This document shows, piece after piece, positions 20,101 through 28,066 of a DNA stretch of 64,000 bases. Source of the stretch: DAINRZ01 sp964634885 (GTDB lineage: Bacteria > Bacteroidota > Ignavibacteria > Kapaibacteriales > UBA2268). The stretch is from contig CAZWLN010000019.1 of the NCBI GenBank assembly GCA_964634885.1, forward strand, positions 9,668-73,667, given 5' to 3'. The translations under genes and the position numbers were made by a program. Numbering within the stretch: the first letter of the stretch is position 1; every line of letters starts with the position of its first letter. A model generated the notes under the pieces. The model had not been told where the DNA came from and made no database searches. It worked only from the letters and a program-made list of their open reading frames with translations.

Positions 20101-20601
20101 AAAGACCGGAACGGCGTACTCGATTTCGGGATTTGACATGAGCACCCTGCAAACGTCGTAGGGGTCGTCTCCGGAAGAATACTGCACTTCGTATATCCTG
20201 GAGATGCCGTATTTGTCGGTGTATTTGAAGCCGGGGCCGGCATATCTTTCGAAGGGGGCACGGATGGTGTTCACGGAGTAAGGCGCCAGGGCAGCCATTA
20301 CAGGTGAGGACGACAGTGTTTTCCCATCGGTAACTTTGCCTGCCTGTTTCATTTTTATTTGAATCATGCCGGGAATATAGTTCTCGGCAGGTAGTTTGGG
20401 AATTCTTACAATTTTTGCAGGTTTGTAAGTACCGTCAGGAAGCTGCTCGCCCCTGATTACGACCGTAAGGCCTTCGTCAACAGGGACAGGCTTAGCGATC
20501 GGGCTGTCAGGTGCGGCTTCGTCATTGCCCAGGGGTATGGATGATAGATTGCAGACAGAACCGAAAACCAGAATCGTCAACAGTGCGTAGATTCTTTTCA
20601 T
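17155..20601 (-). CDS. Secreted S8 subtilisin-like protease with Asp-boxes and T9SS sorting domain
   Basis: This 1148-residue protease is exported: signal peptide MKRIYALLTILVFGSVCNLSS, propeptide to ~150, then an S8 domain with Asp in GIVDSGV (~210), His in GTHGTHVAG (~280) and Ser in GTSMASP (~433). The oxyanion Asn is in VVVAAGNSYAN. Beyond the catalytic domain are beta-sandwich regions, three Asp-box motifs (TNGGTSW, NDSGKTW, TNKGVTW) of a Ycf48-like propeller, an ASH-like 'choice-of-anchor' domain (~960-1050, NSGNVEVKISEYTF) and a type A T9SS domain starting LSVYPNPSNG. The start is ATG 20601, after AGAAGG with 8-bp spacing; an in-frame TTG seven codons upstream is less likely. A secreted proteolytic or processing role is inferred; substrates are unknown. 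Confidence 0.92.
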   Translation of the reverse strand: MKRIYALLTILVFGSVCNLSSIPLGNDEAAPDSPIAKPVPVDEGLTVVIRGEQLPDGTYKPAKIVRIPKLPAENYIPGMIQIKMKQAGKVTDGKTLSSSPVMAALAPYSVNTIRAPFERYAGPGFKYTDKYGISRIYEVQYSSGDDPYDVCRVLMSNPEIEYAVPVFVRNTCDFTPNDPAISNQWAVNKLQMAKAWDICKGDTGVVIGIVDSGVYWQHEDLAANMWTNNKEIPNNGVDEDSNGKVDDYLGWDLVGNYSGSGSYKEDNDPTNTKGTHGTHVAGCAAAVTNNGKGVAGIASNCRIMAVKCGSDAGTNAIYRGYDGIAYAAEMGAGIINCSWGGSGYSPAEQDVINQAVSMGCLVVVAAGNSYANIDDGGQYPACYDNVLCVGATTSSDKKASFSNYGFPVTVYTPGENIYSTMPANQYKNESGTSMASPITSGIAALVKSLHPEWTPIKILQQIRSTSDNVLASNESLRPTYYGRANAYKALNYNNNGSTNMVPGIAVESYSLVESDALSDNENKTLKINVKNYLYSAQNVKMTLTPVGSYLEVSQSSFNFGTIATDGSKEINITIRLKESNPWYLGTIPILVKFESGTYVNFQYISLPVEVTSVNNYTELVEFPEEYSLSVTSAQSKEVGNLWALGRVSYYGSSSGFIIYSKSNIPKMNYFQGTDVYYNICAEDENTAVMSGQTAAKDQAKLAKTTNGGTSWTYSTIDASLTQFINGVHFFDARKGILLGDPNSKGDWGLLVSNDSGKTWSQLSNVPAPLASEAGLNSVFYANENCLWFGTNKGRIIKSTNKGVTWGYSTLKDAVNIVSIAFIDNTNGFAIYTKSSSQGAPLYLATTTTAGSSWITDKYDFGAASIKPVKLLSLPSENRVYILCQTGQIFSTRYGTALEPVLTFQQGGVLNGALVSPQIQKGRMWILGQKFGYLDFKYKSENAVGSLLLTTGNDYNFPQTRLGENSTLQFKLKNSGNVEVKISEYTFTPGENTESDEFKIIGAKPSMLDAGDEKTLTIRFTPASISKKNATLTIKSDAEDAGSEIVMNITGEGIEKNDVPETGNLTAGLSVYPNPSNGLTKVSYFASAESTVGLTLTDIMGRQRMAGTYRVQPGINVFDIDMTSFEYGTYFLTIGENGHRSSVTILRTE

Positions 20602-20773
20602 ACAAATAGCCTTCTTTTTCAATAATCACTCATTAATTATATTAACTTTTTAATATACTATAATTATCGGAAATTTCATAAGAAATTTAACCAATTATTA
20701 TTGTAAATACCATAAAAATATATAGTATAAATGAACTATTATTAATAAATATCGTTGTTTTCCGGGACAAGAA

Positions 20774-22045
20774 TTACAAAGACTTCAGGATGTCGCCATA
20801 TAGTGAAGAGGTTAACTCTTTCAGTTTGAAGAAGTCGGCTCTTTTCCTTATTGTTTCCATGTTGACGGCAGCGGCCCTGTCAACCAGGCCGTCGTCGGCA
20901 AGAGCCTGCCTGATTGCTTTCTCAATTGCGTCCGGGTCTTCGGGGGGTACGAGCAGGGCTGTCTCGCCGTCCGTTACCCATTCGTCCGCACAGCCGGTGT
21001 ATGACTGGACCGGGAAAGACCCCATCGCCATTGCTTCGAGCAGCGAGGTGCTGATGGCGTCTGTAAGGCTCAGGCCGATTGAGATGCGGCACCTGCCGTG
21101 AAGACGAAGCATTTCTTCGTGGGAAATATATGGAAGTATATGTACCGGTATGCCGGTTTTTTCCTCGAGCAGTTCTCCGGCAAGAGTAACTTCCTGGCTG
21201 GCAAAACCAAGGTAAATGGCAATTTCATAGCCCTGGAGTGCATCGGCACAGCGCTCAAGGGCACGGATGCCCGTAAGTGCCCGCCCGGCCCATCCCTGGT
21301 AGCCTTTCAGTGCAATCAGCCTCCGTTCGGATGTCTTTGTGCCGGTAAGAGACGAAGTTTTGTTGTGGTCAAGGCCTCCGGTGTTGGGGAAGGGGTCGAT
21401 TGTCCTGCCTGTGTAGCCGAATTCGCGTGCGAGTGCAATGTCCCGCCTGCATTCGCACAGGTACAGGTTGCAGCCTGCCAGCACTTCCCTGATTTTTTCA
21501 CGATGGTGCGGCAGCCTGCCGAACAGGTGAATGTCTGCTCCCCAGTTGGAGTGGACCCAGAACGGGAACCCACTGCCGTAATGCCTGCGGGCGGCGCTTA
21601 CTAAGTAGCCCGAATGCTGCGTCTCGAGGGAATGAATAATATCGGGCATGATGGATCTGATTTTCTTTGCTGCCCACCGGGCATGTTTTTCTTCCGTCCG
21701 TTTCAGCACATTGAGAAGAAAGAAGTCAGGCTTCCGGTTCTCGATGAAAAGTATCATATGTTCACGGATAATGGAATAGGCGCTGAAGAAGTAGGAAACG
21801 AACCTGTTGAGTTTATTATGTACTGTGTGGTACCATCTGTGTTTCGACAGGCGAATGTATGTTTTTCCGATGCCGATGGAATATTTGTGATAAATCACAT
21901 TTTCCAGCTCGTCGTTGATTGACATTGCGTAATTGCCTGAAAGGAGATGGAGTTCGTAACCCGAATCGGCCAGTTGTTTGATCCACCTTGAAGTGTGAAT
22001 GCTTTCCGGAAAAGCGACAAATAGTATTTTCTTCTTTTTTTCCAT
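20774..22045 (-). CDS. Glycosyltransferase family 4 protein
   Basis: This 423-residue protein starts MEKKKKILFVAFPESIHTSRW, a GT-B N-terminal Rossmann strand followed by the His-Thr-Ser loop seen in many GT4 enzymes. The C-terminal donor-site region is clear: DAISTSLLEAMAMGSFPVQ, then DEWVTDGETALLVPPEDPDAIEKAI (~350-395). It probably transfers a nucleotide-activated sugar in surface polysaccharide or LPS synthesis; donor and acceptor cannot be read from sequence. Its ATG overlaps the stop codon of the upstream glycosyltransferase gene by one base (TAATG), indicating translational coupling and a shared job. Confidence 0.88.
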   Translation of the reverse strand: MEKKKKILFVAFPESIHTSRWIKQLADSGYELHLLSGNYAMSINDELENVIYHKYSIGIGKTYIRLSKHRWYHTVHNKLNRFVSYFFSAYSIIREHMILFIENRKPDFFLLNVLKRTEEKHARWAAKKIRSIMPDIIHSLETQHSGYLVSAARRHYGSGFPFWVHSNWGADIHLFGRLPHHREKIREVLAGCNLYLCECRRDIALAREFGYTGRTIDPFPNTGGLDHNKTSSLTGTKTSERRLIALKGYQGWAGRALTGIRALERCADALQGYEIAIYLGFASQEVTLAGELLEEKTGIPVHILPYISHEEMLRLHGRCRISIGLSLTDAISTSLLEAMAMGSFPVQSYTGCADEWVTDGETALLVPPEDPDAIEKAIRQALADDGLVDRAAAVNMETIRKRADFFKLKELTSSLYGDILKSL

Positions 22046-23265
22046 TATTCCATATCGATAAATTCGGAGAAACGCGCCTTAAGGCATTCTTCGGACAGGT
22101 AAGACGCCAGGGCCTGTCTGCCGTTGGAGGTGTATTCCCCGACGGAGATAATATCCCCAGTTAATTTGCCGATTGCTGCGATTATATCCCTGCTGTCCAT
22201 CGAGGGGCAGACAATCCCGGCGTTATTATCCCTGATGAAGGCTGCCGGCGATGAGTGTTCAGGAGCATGGCACAGGACCGGTTTCCCTGCGGCAAAGTAA
22301 GCGGTCAGCTTCGAGGGGAAGGAGAGCCTGACCACTTCGTCGTATTGCCTGTCGAACCAGTAAGGAAGGTACAGAATGTCCGAATCGCTTAACAGCCTGA
22401 TGGACTCAGCCTGTTCCCTGTATCCCAGGAATTCGATATGCCTGGGAGTGTGGCCGGGAATATTGGGCAGGTAATAGGACATTATCCTTATCGTTACAGG
22501 CCTGCCGTTAACGGTCCAGCCAGTACTGTCGAGCGCTGCCAGCAGGCTGTTCCAGGCGTCCAGCGCGTAAATCTGGCCTGCCAGGGCGATGATAATCCTG
22601 TCCCTGGTGCCGTCGAGGGTGGGGCGCAGTACTGCCGAACCGGGCAGGCTTGGTATTACGGGGACAGTATTGGCTGCGTACCTCTCGCCGTAGATATTCG
22701 CCATATTGAAAGAAGCGGCTGCTACTTTTCTGCTGCTGTTCAGTGTCCTGCGGTACAATTTCAGTATGCGGGCCGATGTGAACCTGTCGATTGAATTGGC
22801 GCCGAGCCACCACTGAGGCGGGTCCCACACCTGAGTGTAAAGTGGGACTCCCAGCTTACGGGCTGTGCGCCTTGCCAGACGGATCATCGTTTGACCCTGG
22901 AGTATGCACCAGACGCGGTCGATGTTTTCTTTCCTGCCGAAACGGCATATCCTGCGGACAACGGAAGGTATCCTGAAGGAGGCGATAAATAATTCTTTTA
23001 AGAAAACCGCAAGCCCGGACAACGCTATGCCCGGAAGGCCGAACTTCCTTAAACCCGTCATAATGCCCGATTCGTTGGGTTTGAAGCAGGACTCAATCGG
23101 TATCCACAGGCAGTCGGGGCTTACTGGCGTGTCTTTCAGCTCCGGGTTAACGACAACGAAGGCAGCGAGTGAGTCACTGCCGAGAAAATTGCACAACTGC
23201 GATGTAAATAATGCCCCGGAAAAAGCCTGGCTCGGTGGGACATCTGTAATTAGCAATACCTTCAA
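22045..23265 (-). CDS. Glycosyltransferase (GT-B, GT4-like)
   Basis: This 406-residue protein starts at TTG 23265 (MKVLLITDVPPSQAFSGALFT), a typical GT-B opening with the Gly-rich loop. A donor-site region is recognisable but divergent: DSDILYLPYWFD...VRLSFPSKLTAYFAAGKPVLCHAPEHSSPAAFI (~305-350), including the Glu-like acidic position and the Ser-Lys-Leu motif. It is the first gene of a two-gene operon with the following GT4 gene. It probably acts on the same cell-surface glycan; its specificity is unknown. An upstream ATG is not available in frame. Confidence 0.78.
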   Translation of the reverse strand: MKVLLITDVPPSQAFSGALFTSQLCNFLGSDSLAAFVVVNPELKDTPVSPDCLWIPIESCFKPNESGIMTGLRKFGLPGIALSGLAVFLKELFIASFRIPSVVRRICRFGRKENIDRVWCILQGQTMIRLARRTARKLGVPLYTQVWDPPQWWLGANSIDRFTSARILKLYRRTLNSSRKVAAASFNMANIYGERYAANTVPVIPSLPGSAVLRPTLDGTRDRIIIALAGQIYALDAWNSLLAALDSTGWTVNGRPVTIRIMSYYLPNIPGHTPRHIEFLGYREQAESIRLLSDSDILYLPYWFDRQYDEVVRLSFPSKLTAYFAAGKPVLCHAPEHSSPAAFIRDNNAGIVCPSMDSRDIIAAIGKLTGDIISVGEYTSNGRQALASYLSEECLKARFSEFIDME

Positions 23266-23446
23266 GAAATTAATTGTTCCCGCAATTATCTAACAAAAAG
23301 AAGCCAAAATAAAGATTTTTTAACAAACTGGCAATTGTAGTAACTGTATATTTGAATAATTATGATATAAATACTTAAATATTATATAAGTAGTATAAAA
23401 ATTTATTAATTTTGCGGTTCTATATGTTAAAGATATTGGTAACTAT

Positions 23447-24991
23447 ATGTCATTTGCTAGAAGAATATTAGACTTTCTAACCCGAAAGTCAAAAGTAACC
23501 GAAGGCGGCGGAGAAGAAGCCGTCAAAAAGCAGATTGCCATGGGCAAGATGACCGCCCGTGACAGGATCAAAGCCATTCTTGACGAGAACTCATTCCATG
23601 AATACGATATGTTCGTCGAGCACAAGTGCGAAGATTTCGGCATGGACAAGAAAGAACTGGCGGCCGACGGGGTAATAACCGGAACAGGCATGATCATGGG
23701 CCACCCCATATGCATCTATGCGCAGGACTTTACCGTAGCAGGCGGTTCCCTCGGACTGGCTCACGCCCGCAAGATTACAAAGATCATGGACCACGCCATT
23801 ACACTGGGTGTACCGTTGATCGGCATTAACGACTCCGGGGGAGCCCGCATCCAGGAAGGTGTTAATTCACTGGCGGGTTACGGCGAGATATTTTACCGTA
23901 ATACGCGCGCTTCCGGCGTCATTCCACAGATTTCCATCATCGTAGGCCCCTGTGCCGGCGGTGCAGTCTATTCACCTGCACTGACCGATTTCGTGTTTGT
24001 TGTCGATAACATTTCGAAGATGTTCATCACCGGCCCCGAAGTAGTGAAAACGGTACTGGGCGAGGAAATATCCATGGAAGAGCTTGGCGGCGCAAGGGTA
24101 CAGGCTGAAATTTCCGGCAACGCCCATTTCTACGCCATGAACGAGATGGAGTGTTACGAGCAGGTAAAACGCCTCGTTACGTTCATTCCATGGAACAACA
24201 GGAAGAAACCCGACGTTTTTGCACCGGCGCCTCCCAAACCGCAGTACAGGATTGAGACGATTATGCCTGCCGAGCCAACACAGCCCTACGACGTAAGGGA
24301 CATCATCCGTTCCGTCAGCGACGACTCCGAATTCTTCGAGATTCATGAATTGTGGGCAGCAAACATTGTTGTCGGGTTCATGAGGCTGAAGGGCGAGACT
24401 GTCGGTGTCGTTGCAAACCAGCCTCTCGTAATGGCGGGTGTGCTCGACGTCGATTCCTCGGACAAAGCTGCACGCTTCATCAGGTACTGTGACGCTTTCA
24501 ACGTTCCACTTGTCACTTTCGTCGATCTTCCGGGCTACCTTCCCGGGGCCGACCAGGAACACGCCGGTGTCATCAGGCACGGAGCAAAGGTGCTCTATTC
24601 ATACAGTGAAGCCTCAGTTCCGAAGATTACCGTAATTCTCAGGAAGGCATACGGCGGCGGCTATATCGCCATGTGCTCACGCCACCTGGGCGCGGATTTC
24701 GTGTTTGCCTGGCCTACGGCAGAGATTGCCGTAATGGGGCCTTTAGGCGCCGCGAACATCATCTTCCGCAAGGAGATCATGTCGGCTGACGACCCCGAAG
24801 CCATGAGGCAGCAGAAAGTCCAGGAATACACCGAGAAATTCGCCAATCCATACATTGCCGCTGCCAACGGCCATGTTGACGCAGTTATTGCTCCGGAGGA
24901 AACACGCGATTACCTCCTTCATGCGCTGCAGATTTCCGGCAACAAAACAGATAATGTTCCACAAAAGAAGCATGGCATTCCGCCATTTTAA
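23447..24991 (+). CDS. Acyl-CoA carboxylase/decarboxylase carboxyltransferase subunit
   Basis: The 514-residue product belongs to the PccB/MmdA carboxyltransferase family, which moves CO2 between biotin and an acyl-CoA. Two crotonase-like halves are visible: the N half with INDSGGARIQEGVNSLAGYG (CoA-binding oxyanion region), the C half with TFVDLPGYLPGADQEHAGVI and KAYGGGYIAM. Length is standard (510-520). The next gene, 3 bp downstream, is a biotin carrier, but no biotin carboxylase is in the window. The enzyme could be propionyl/methylmalonyl-CoA carboxylase with a distant biotin carboxylase, or the catalytic part of a Na+-translocating methylmalonyl-CoA decarboxylase. Confidence 0.93.
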   Translation: MSFARRILDFLTRKSKVTEGGGEEAVKKQIAMGKMTARDRIKAILDENSFHEYDMFVEHKCEDFGMDKKELAADGVITGTGMIMGHPICIYAQDFTVAGGSLGLAHARKITKIMDHAITLGVPLIGINDSGGARIQEGVNSLAGYGEIFYRNTRASGVIPQISIIVGPCAGGAVYSPALTDFVFVVDNISKMFITGPEVVKTVLGEEISMEELGGARVQAEISGNAHFYAMNEMECYEQVKRLVTFIPWNNRKKPDVFAPAPPKPQYRIETIMPAEPTQPYDVRDIIRSVSDDSEFFEIHELWAANIVVGFMRLKGETVGVVANQPLVMAGVLDVDSSDKAARFIRYCDAFNVPLVTFVDLPGYLPGADQEHAGVIRHGAKVLYSYSEASVPKITVILRKAYGGGYIAMCSRHLGADFVFAWPTAEIAVMGPLGAANIIFRKEIMSADDPEAMRQQKVQEYTEKFANPYIAAANGHVDAVIAPEETRDYLLHALQISGNKTDNVPQKKHGIPPF

Positions 24992-24994
24992 GCT

Positions 24995-25306
24995 ATGGAA
25001 GAACCAAAGAAAATAATAATCGTCGATGATGCGGCTTACGAGACTCTTCTCACGAAGAAGTACACGAAACGTAAGAAATTCGCTCTTCGCAGCCCTAAAG
25101 AAGTCAGAGCTTACATCCCCGGGACAATACTCAAACTGTTCGTTAAACCGGGAGATTCCGTCAGGAAAGGCGACAAGCTGCTGATACTGGAAGCGATGAA
25201 GATGAAGAATACCGTGAATGCACCTGAGGATGTCGTCATCAAAGCAACACACATCCGTGAAGGTCTGAGTGTAATGATGAACCAGCTACTGCTCGAATTC
25301 GAGTAA
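24995..25306 (+). CDS. Biotin/lipoyl-attachment carrier protein (BCCP-type)
   Basis: This 103-residue protein ends in a single biotinyl domain with the canonical EAMKMKN motif; the middle Lys is the biotin site. The preceding YIPGTILKLFVKPGDSVRKGDKL is the usual carrier strand. The short N-terminal part (MEEPKKIIIVDDAAYETLL) is not the long Pro/Ala linker of classic AccB. The gene lies 3 bp after the carboxyltransferase gene, so the two subunits are coexpressed and should form one complex. A hairpin terminator follows. Confidence 0.92.
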   Translation: MEEPKKIIIVDDAAYETLLTKKYTKRKKFALRSPKEVRAYIPGTILKLFVKPGDSVRKGDKLLILEAMKMKNTVNAPEDVVIKATHIREGLSVMMNQLLLEFE

Positions 25307-25359
25307 GATGATCTTTTTTTTATCCACCTGCAAACAGACCGCGGATGGAACAAATAATC

Positions 25360-25393
25360 GATGGGGTCAGCCTGAAGGCCGGCTCCATCTTTT
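25360..25393 (+). terminator. Hairpin terminator after the biotin carrier gene
   Basis: GATGGGGTCAGCC (25360-25372) pairs with GGCCGGCTCCATC (25377-25389) around a TGAA tetraloop, with two G-U pairs and one mismatch, followed by TTTTATTATAT. It closes the two-gene carboxyltransferase operon. Confidence 0.7.
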
Positions 25394-25594
25394 ATTATAT
25401 AAGGGATATTAACAGGATGGGCTCCTCTTCGACGGGTTGATCCTTTTGTATTACAACCCGGAAATAATTGGCAGAAATCGCTCTTATCTCTCTCAAAGGC
25501 AAAAAAAGTATTTATCCTGACACTAATAATTTTTAACTTTGAAGAATTGGAAATATAGAAATCAAAATGTTTTAAATATTAATGGTTATGTATA

Positions 25595-28066
25595 ATGGCA
25601 AAAACACCAATTAAGACAAAGGACGGCACCACAGGCGGCGAAATGAAGCCCGGACCGGCCGGTAAATACCAGGATATGATCTACATTCTGGCAATCGCAC
25701 TGCTTGTCTTCGTGTTCTTCTCAAAGGCAATATTCAGCGGCGGTTTCAATTCGCCCGATAATGTTTCCTCGAACTGCTTTGCAACCTATGTTCAGGAATC
25801 GCAGAAAGACGGCAATTACCCGCAATGGATACCCTATGTGTTCGGCGGCATGCCGAGCTATGCCTCGATGCTCGCCGGCGGTACGCGTTCATGGGATTTT
25901 CTTGCAGTCGGATTCTTCGACGTCATCGGGTTCATCGGCAACATCTTTGCAAGCGACGTAGCGCGAATGATCTGCTATTATATAATATACGGCATCGGCC
26001 TGTACATCCTGATGCGGTCGAAGAAACAGGAGCGTTACATTGCCTTCTTCGTTGCCGTTGCAGGCGTCTTTTCTACCTATGTCATAACCTGGGTGATGAT
26101 CGGCCATAACACAAAGCCGATTGTCTTCGCAATGTTCCCCTATGTAATACTTTTCCTGGAGAAGCTCCGCGAGAAGTTCTCGATTCTGTTCCTTGCCCTT
26201 CTCGTGCTGGCAATACATATAATGCTGGAAGCCGGGCACATACAGATGATGTTCTACGGAGGACTGATATTCGGTACTTACCTCTTATTCGAATTCATCA
26301 ACAGGCTGGTTACGAAAACAGGCTGGCAAAAAGTACTTTTAACAGGTGTTTACTTAGTGTTTGCCGCCGGTGTTGCTTTCATGATGTCCTCCGACAGGTA
26401 CATGAGTACGCTGGAGTACACACCCTACTCGACAAGAGGTGTCGGCCCCATCGTCAACCAGGGTAACCAGCAGGACGCCGAGGGCGGCAATGCATACGAT
26501 TATGCCACGATGTGGTCTTTCAGCCCCGGAGAATCGATGACATTTTTCGTACCAGGCTATTACGGCAAATTCAGCGAAGAAATGGCTGAGAAAAATATAA
26601 ACCCATACTGGGGATATAAAGAATCGGAAGACTCACCGCCATACATGGGCATAGTCGTGCTTGCTTTTGCGATCGTAGGATTTATCTTCTACCGTAAGGA
26701 TGCCTTCGTACAGGCAATGTTTGTAATCGCGTGCTTTTCGCTGCTGCTGTCCTTCGGGCGAAGCCTGCCGTTAATCTATGACCTGTTCTATTACAACTTC
26801 CCCGGGTTCAATAAGTTCCGGGCGCCGAGCATGGCCCTGGCAATGATGCATTTCTCCATACCGGTTTTGGCTGGTTACGGATTGACGGGGATTTTGAATA
26901 TCCGAAAGAACCTGCCCCAGTTCAATATTAAAACACTGAAAGTATTGCTGTATTCATCCCTGGGCTTCCTTGGGATTGGGATTATTTTTGCGATAGGATT
27001 CAAGAAAGCCTTCCTCGGTTCTGTTGCTGCAAAATTCGGTACCGAATCCGCAAACCTGCCTGAAGAAATGTCTTCGTTCTTCTGGTCGGCAGCTACGTCA
27101 GACTGGTTCATCGGCGCTTTGATACTAATTGTTTCCGTCGTCGCCTGCTATATGTTCATAAAAAATAAAATGAAACTCGTTCCGCTCATCGCCATTCTTC
27201 TTGTACTTCTCGTGGCTGACATGTGGCGTGTTGACTTCAGGAGGATGCAGACTTTCGACAAAACAATACAGGAAGAAATATTTGCCCAATACCAGCCTTT
27301 GTACGATTATATCAAGAAGGACAAGTCACTGTACAGGATTTTCGATTTCGTTGCGCAGCAGCAGAACATACCCGCCTATTTCCTTGTACAGAACGTAAAC
27401 GGATACCATTCCGCAAAGATGAGGGTGATACAGGATATTATGGACGTTGCTAACCAGCAGAATGCACTGCGATCGACTAATTATATTGTCAATCCGTTGC
27501 TGTGGAACATAATGAATGTTAAGTATATTATTCAACCTTCACAGCAGGGCCTGACAATTGATACGAATCACACAGTGCTGCCGAGAGCTTTCTTTGTCGA
27601 TTCGGCTGTTACCGAAAGGCCTCTCGACATTCTCTACCACCTGCGCGACCAGGATTTCAACCCGCAGAAAACTGCCTATCTGGAGAGCAGCCTGCCTGTG
27701 AAGATCGATCCTGTAATGCCCGGAGCAACAGCAGAAGTTAAAGAATACAAGAATGAAAAGATTACAATCGATGTAAATGCTACCGGCAACAACCTGCTGT
27801 TCATCGGCGAAGTGTATTATCCGCCTGCATGGAAGGCATACATCGACGGCAAAGAGACAACCATTTACAAGACAAACTATGCTTTCCGCTCGATAGTCGT
27901 TCCCCAGGGCAAGCACCTGGTTACAATGGAATACAGATCAGAAAAATTTGAGACGGGCAGGAGCATGAGCACTATTGCCAACATCGCTACAACGCTTGCA
28001 TTAGTCCTGGGTGTCGTGCTGGTTGTCGTCAGGAGCCGGAAGACTAAGCAAGGCACAGACGAATAA
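25595..28066 (+). CDS. YfhO-family polytopic membrane protein
   Basis: This 823-residue integral membrane protein has about 12-14 hydrophobic segments, the first at ~28-45 (IYILAIALLVFVFFSKAIF) and the last at ~790-815. A large soluble C-terminal region follows residue ~540. The sequence after the first segment (NSPDNVSSN, GNYPQWIPYVFGGMPSYAS) is typical of the YfhO family of membrane proteins related to GT-C glycosyltransferases; B. subtilis YfhO is linked to glycosylation of lipoteichoic acid. Here a polyprenyl-sugar transferase role in surface glycans is inferred from family and from neighbours. The 3' end overlaps the convergent giant glycosyltransferase gene by 23 bp. Confidence 0.88.
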   Translation: MAKTPIKTKDGTTGGEMKPGPAGKYQDMIYILAIALLVFVFFSKAIFSGGFNSPDNVSSNCFATYVQESQKDGNYPQWIPYVFGGMPSYASMLAGGTRSWDFLAVGFFDVIGFIGNIFASDVARMICYYIIYGIGLYILMRSKKQERYIAFFVAVAGVFSTYVITWVMIGHNTKPIVFAMFPYVILFLEKLREKFSILFLALLVLAIHIMLEAGHIQMMFYGGLIFGTYLLFEFINRLVTKTGWQKVLLTGVYLVFAAGVAFMMSSDRYMSTLEYTPYSTRGVGPIVNQGNQQDAEGGNAYDYATMWSFSPGESMTFFVPGYYGKFSEEMAEKNINPYWGYKESEDSPPYMGIVVLAFAIVGFIFYRKDAFVQAMFVIACFSLLLSFGRSLPLIYDLFYYNFPGFNKFRAPSMALAMMHFSIPVLAGYGLTGILNIRKNLPQFNIKTLKVLLYSSLGFLGIGIIFAIGFKKAFLGSVAAKFGTESANLPEEMSSFFWSAATSDWFIGALILIVSVVACYMFIKNKMKLVPLIAILLVLLVADMWRVDFRRMQTFDKTIQEEIFAQYQPLYDYIKKDKSLYRIFDFVAQQQNIPAYFLVQNVNGYHSAKMRVIQDIMDVANQQNALRSTNYIVNPLLWNIMNVKYIIQPSQQGLTIDTNHTVLPRAFFVDSAVTERPLDILYHLRDQDFNPQKTAYLESSLPVKIDPVMPGATAEVKEYKNEKITIDVNATGNNLLFIGEVYYPPAWKAYIDGKETTIYKTNYAFRSIVVPQGKHLVTMEYRSEKFETGRSMSTIANIATTLALVLGVVLVVVRSRKTKQGTDE

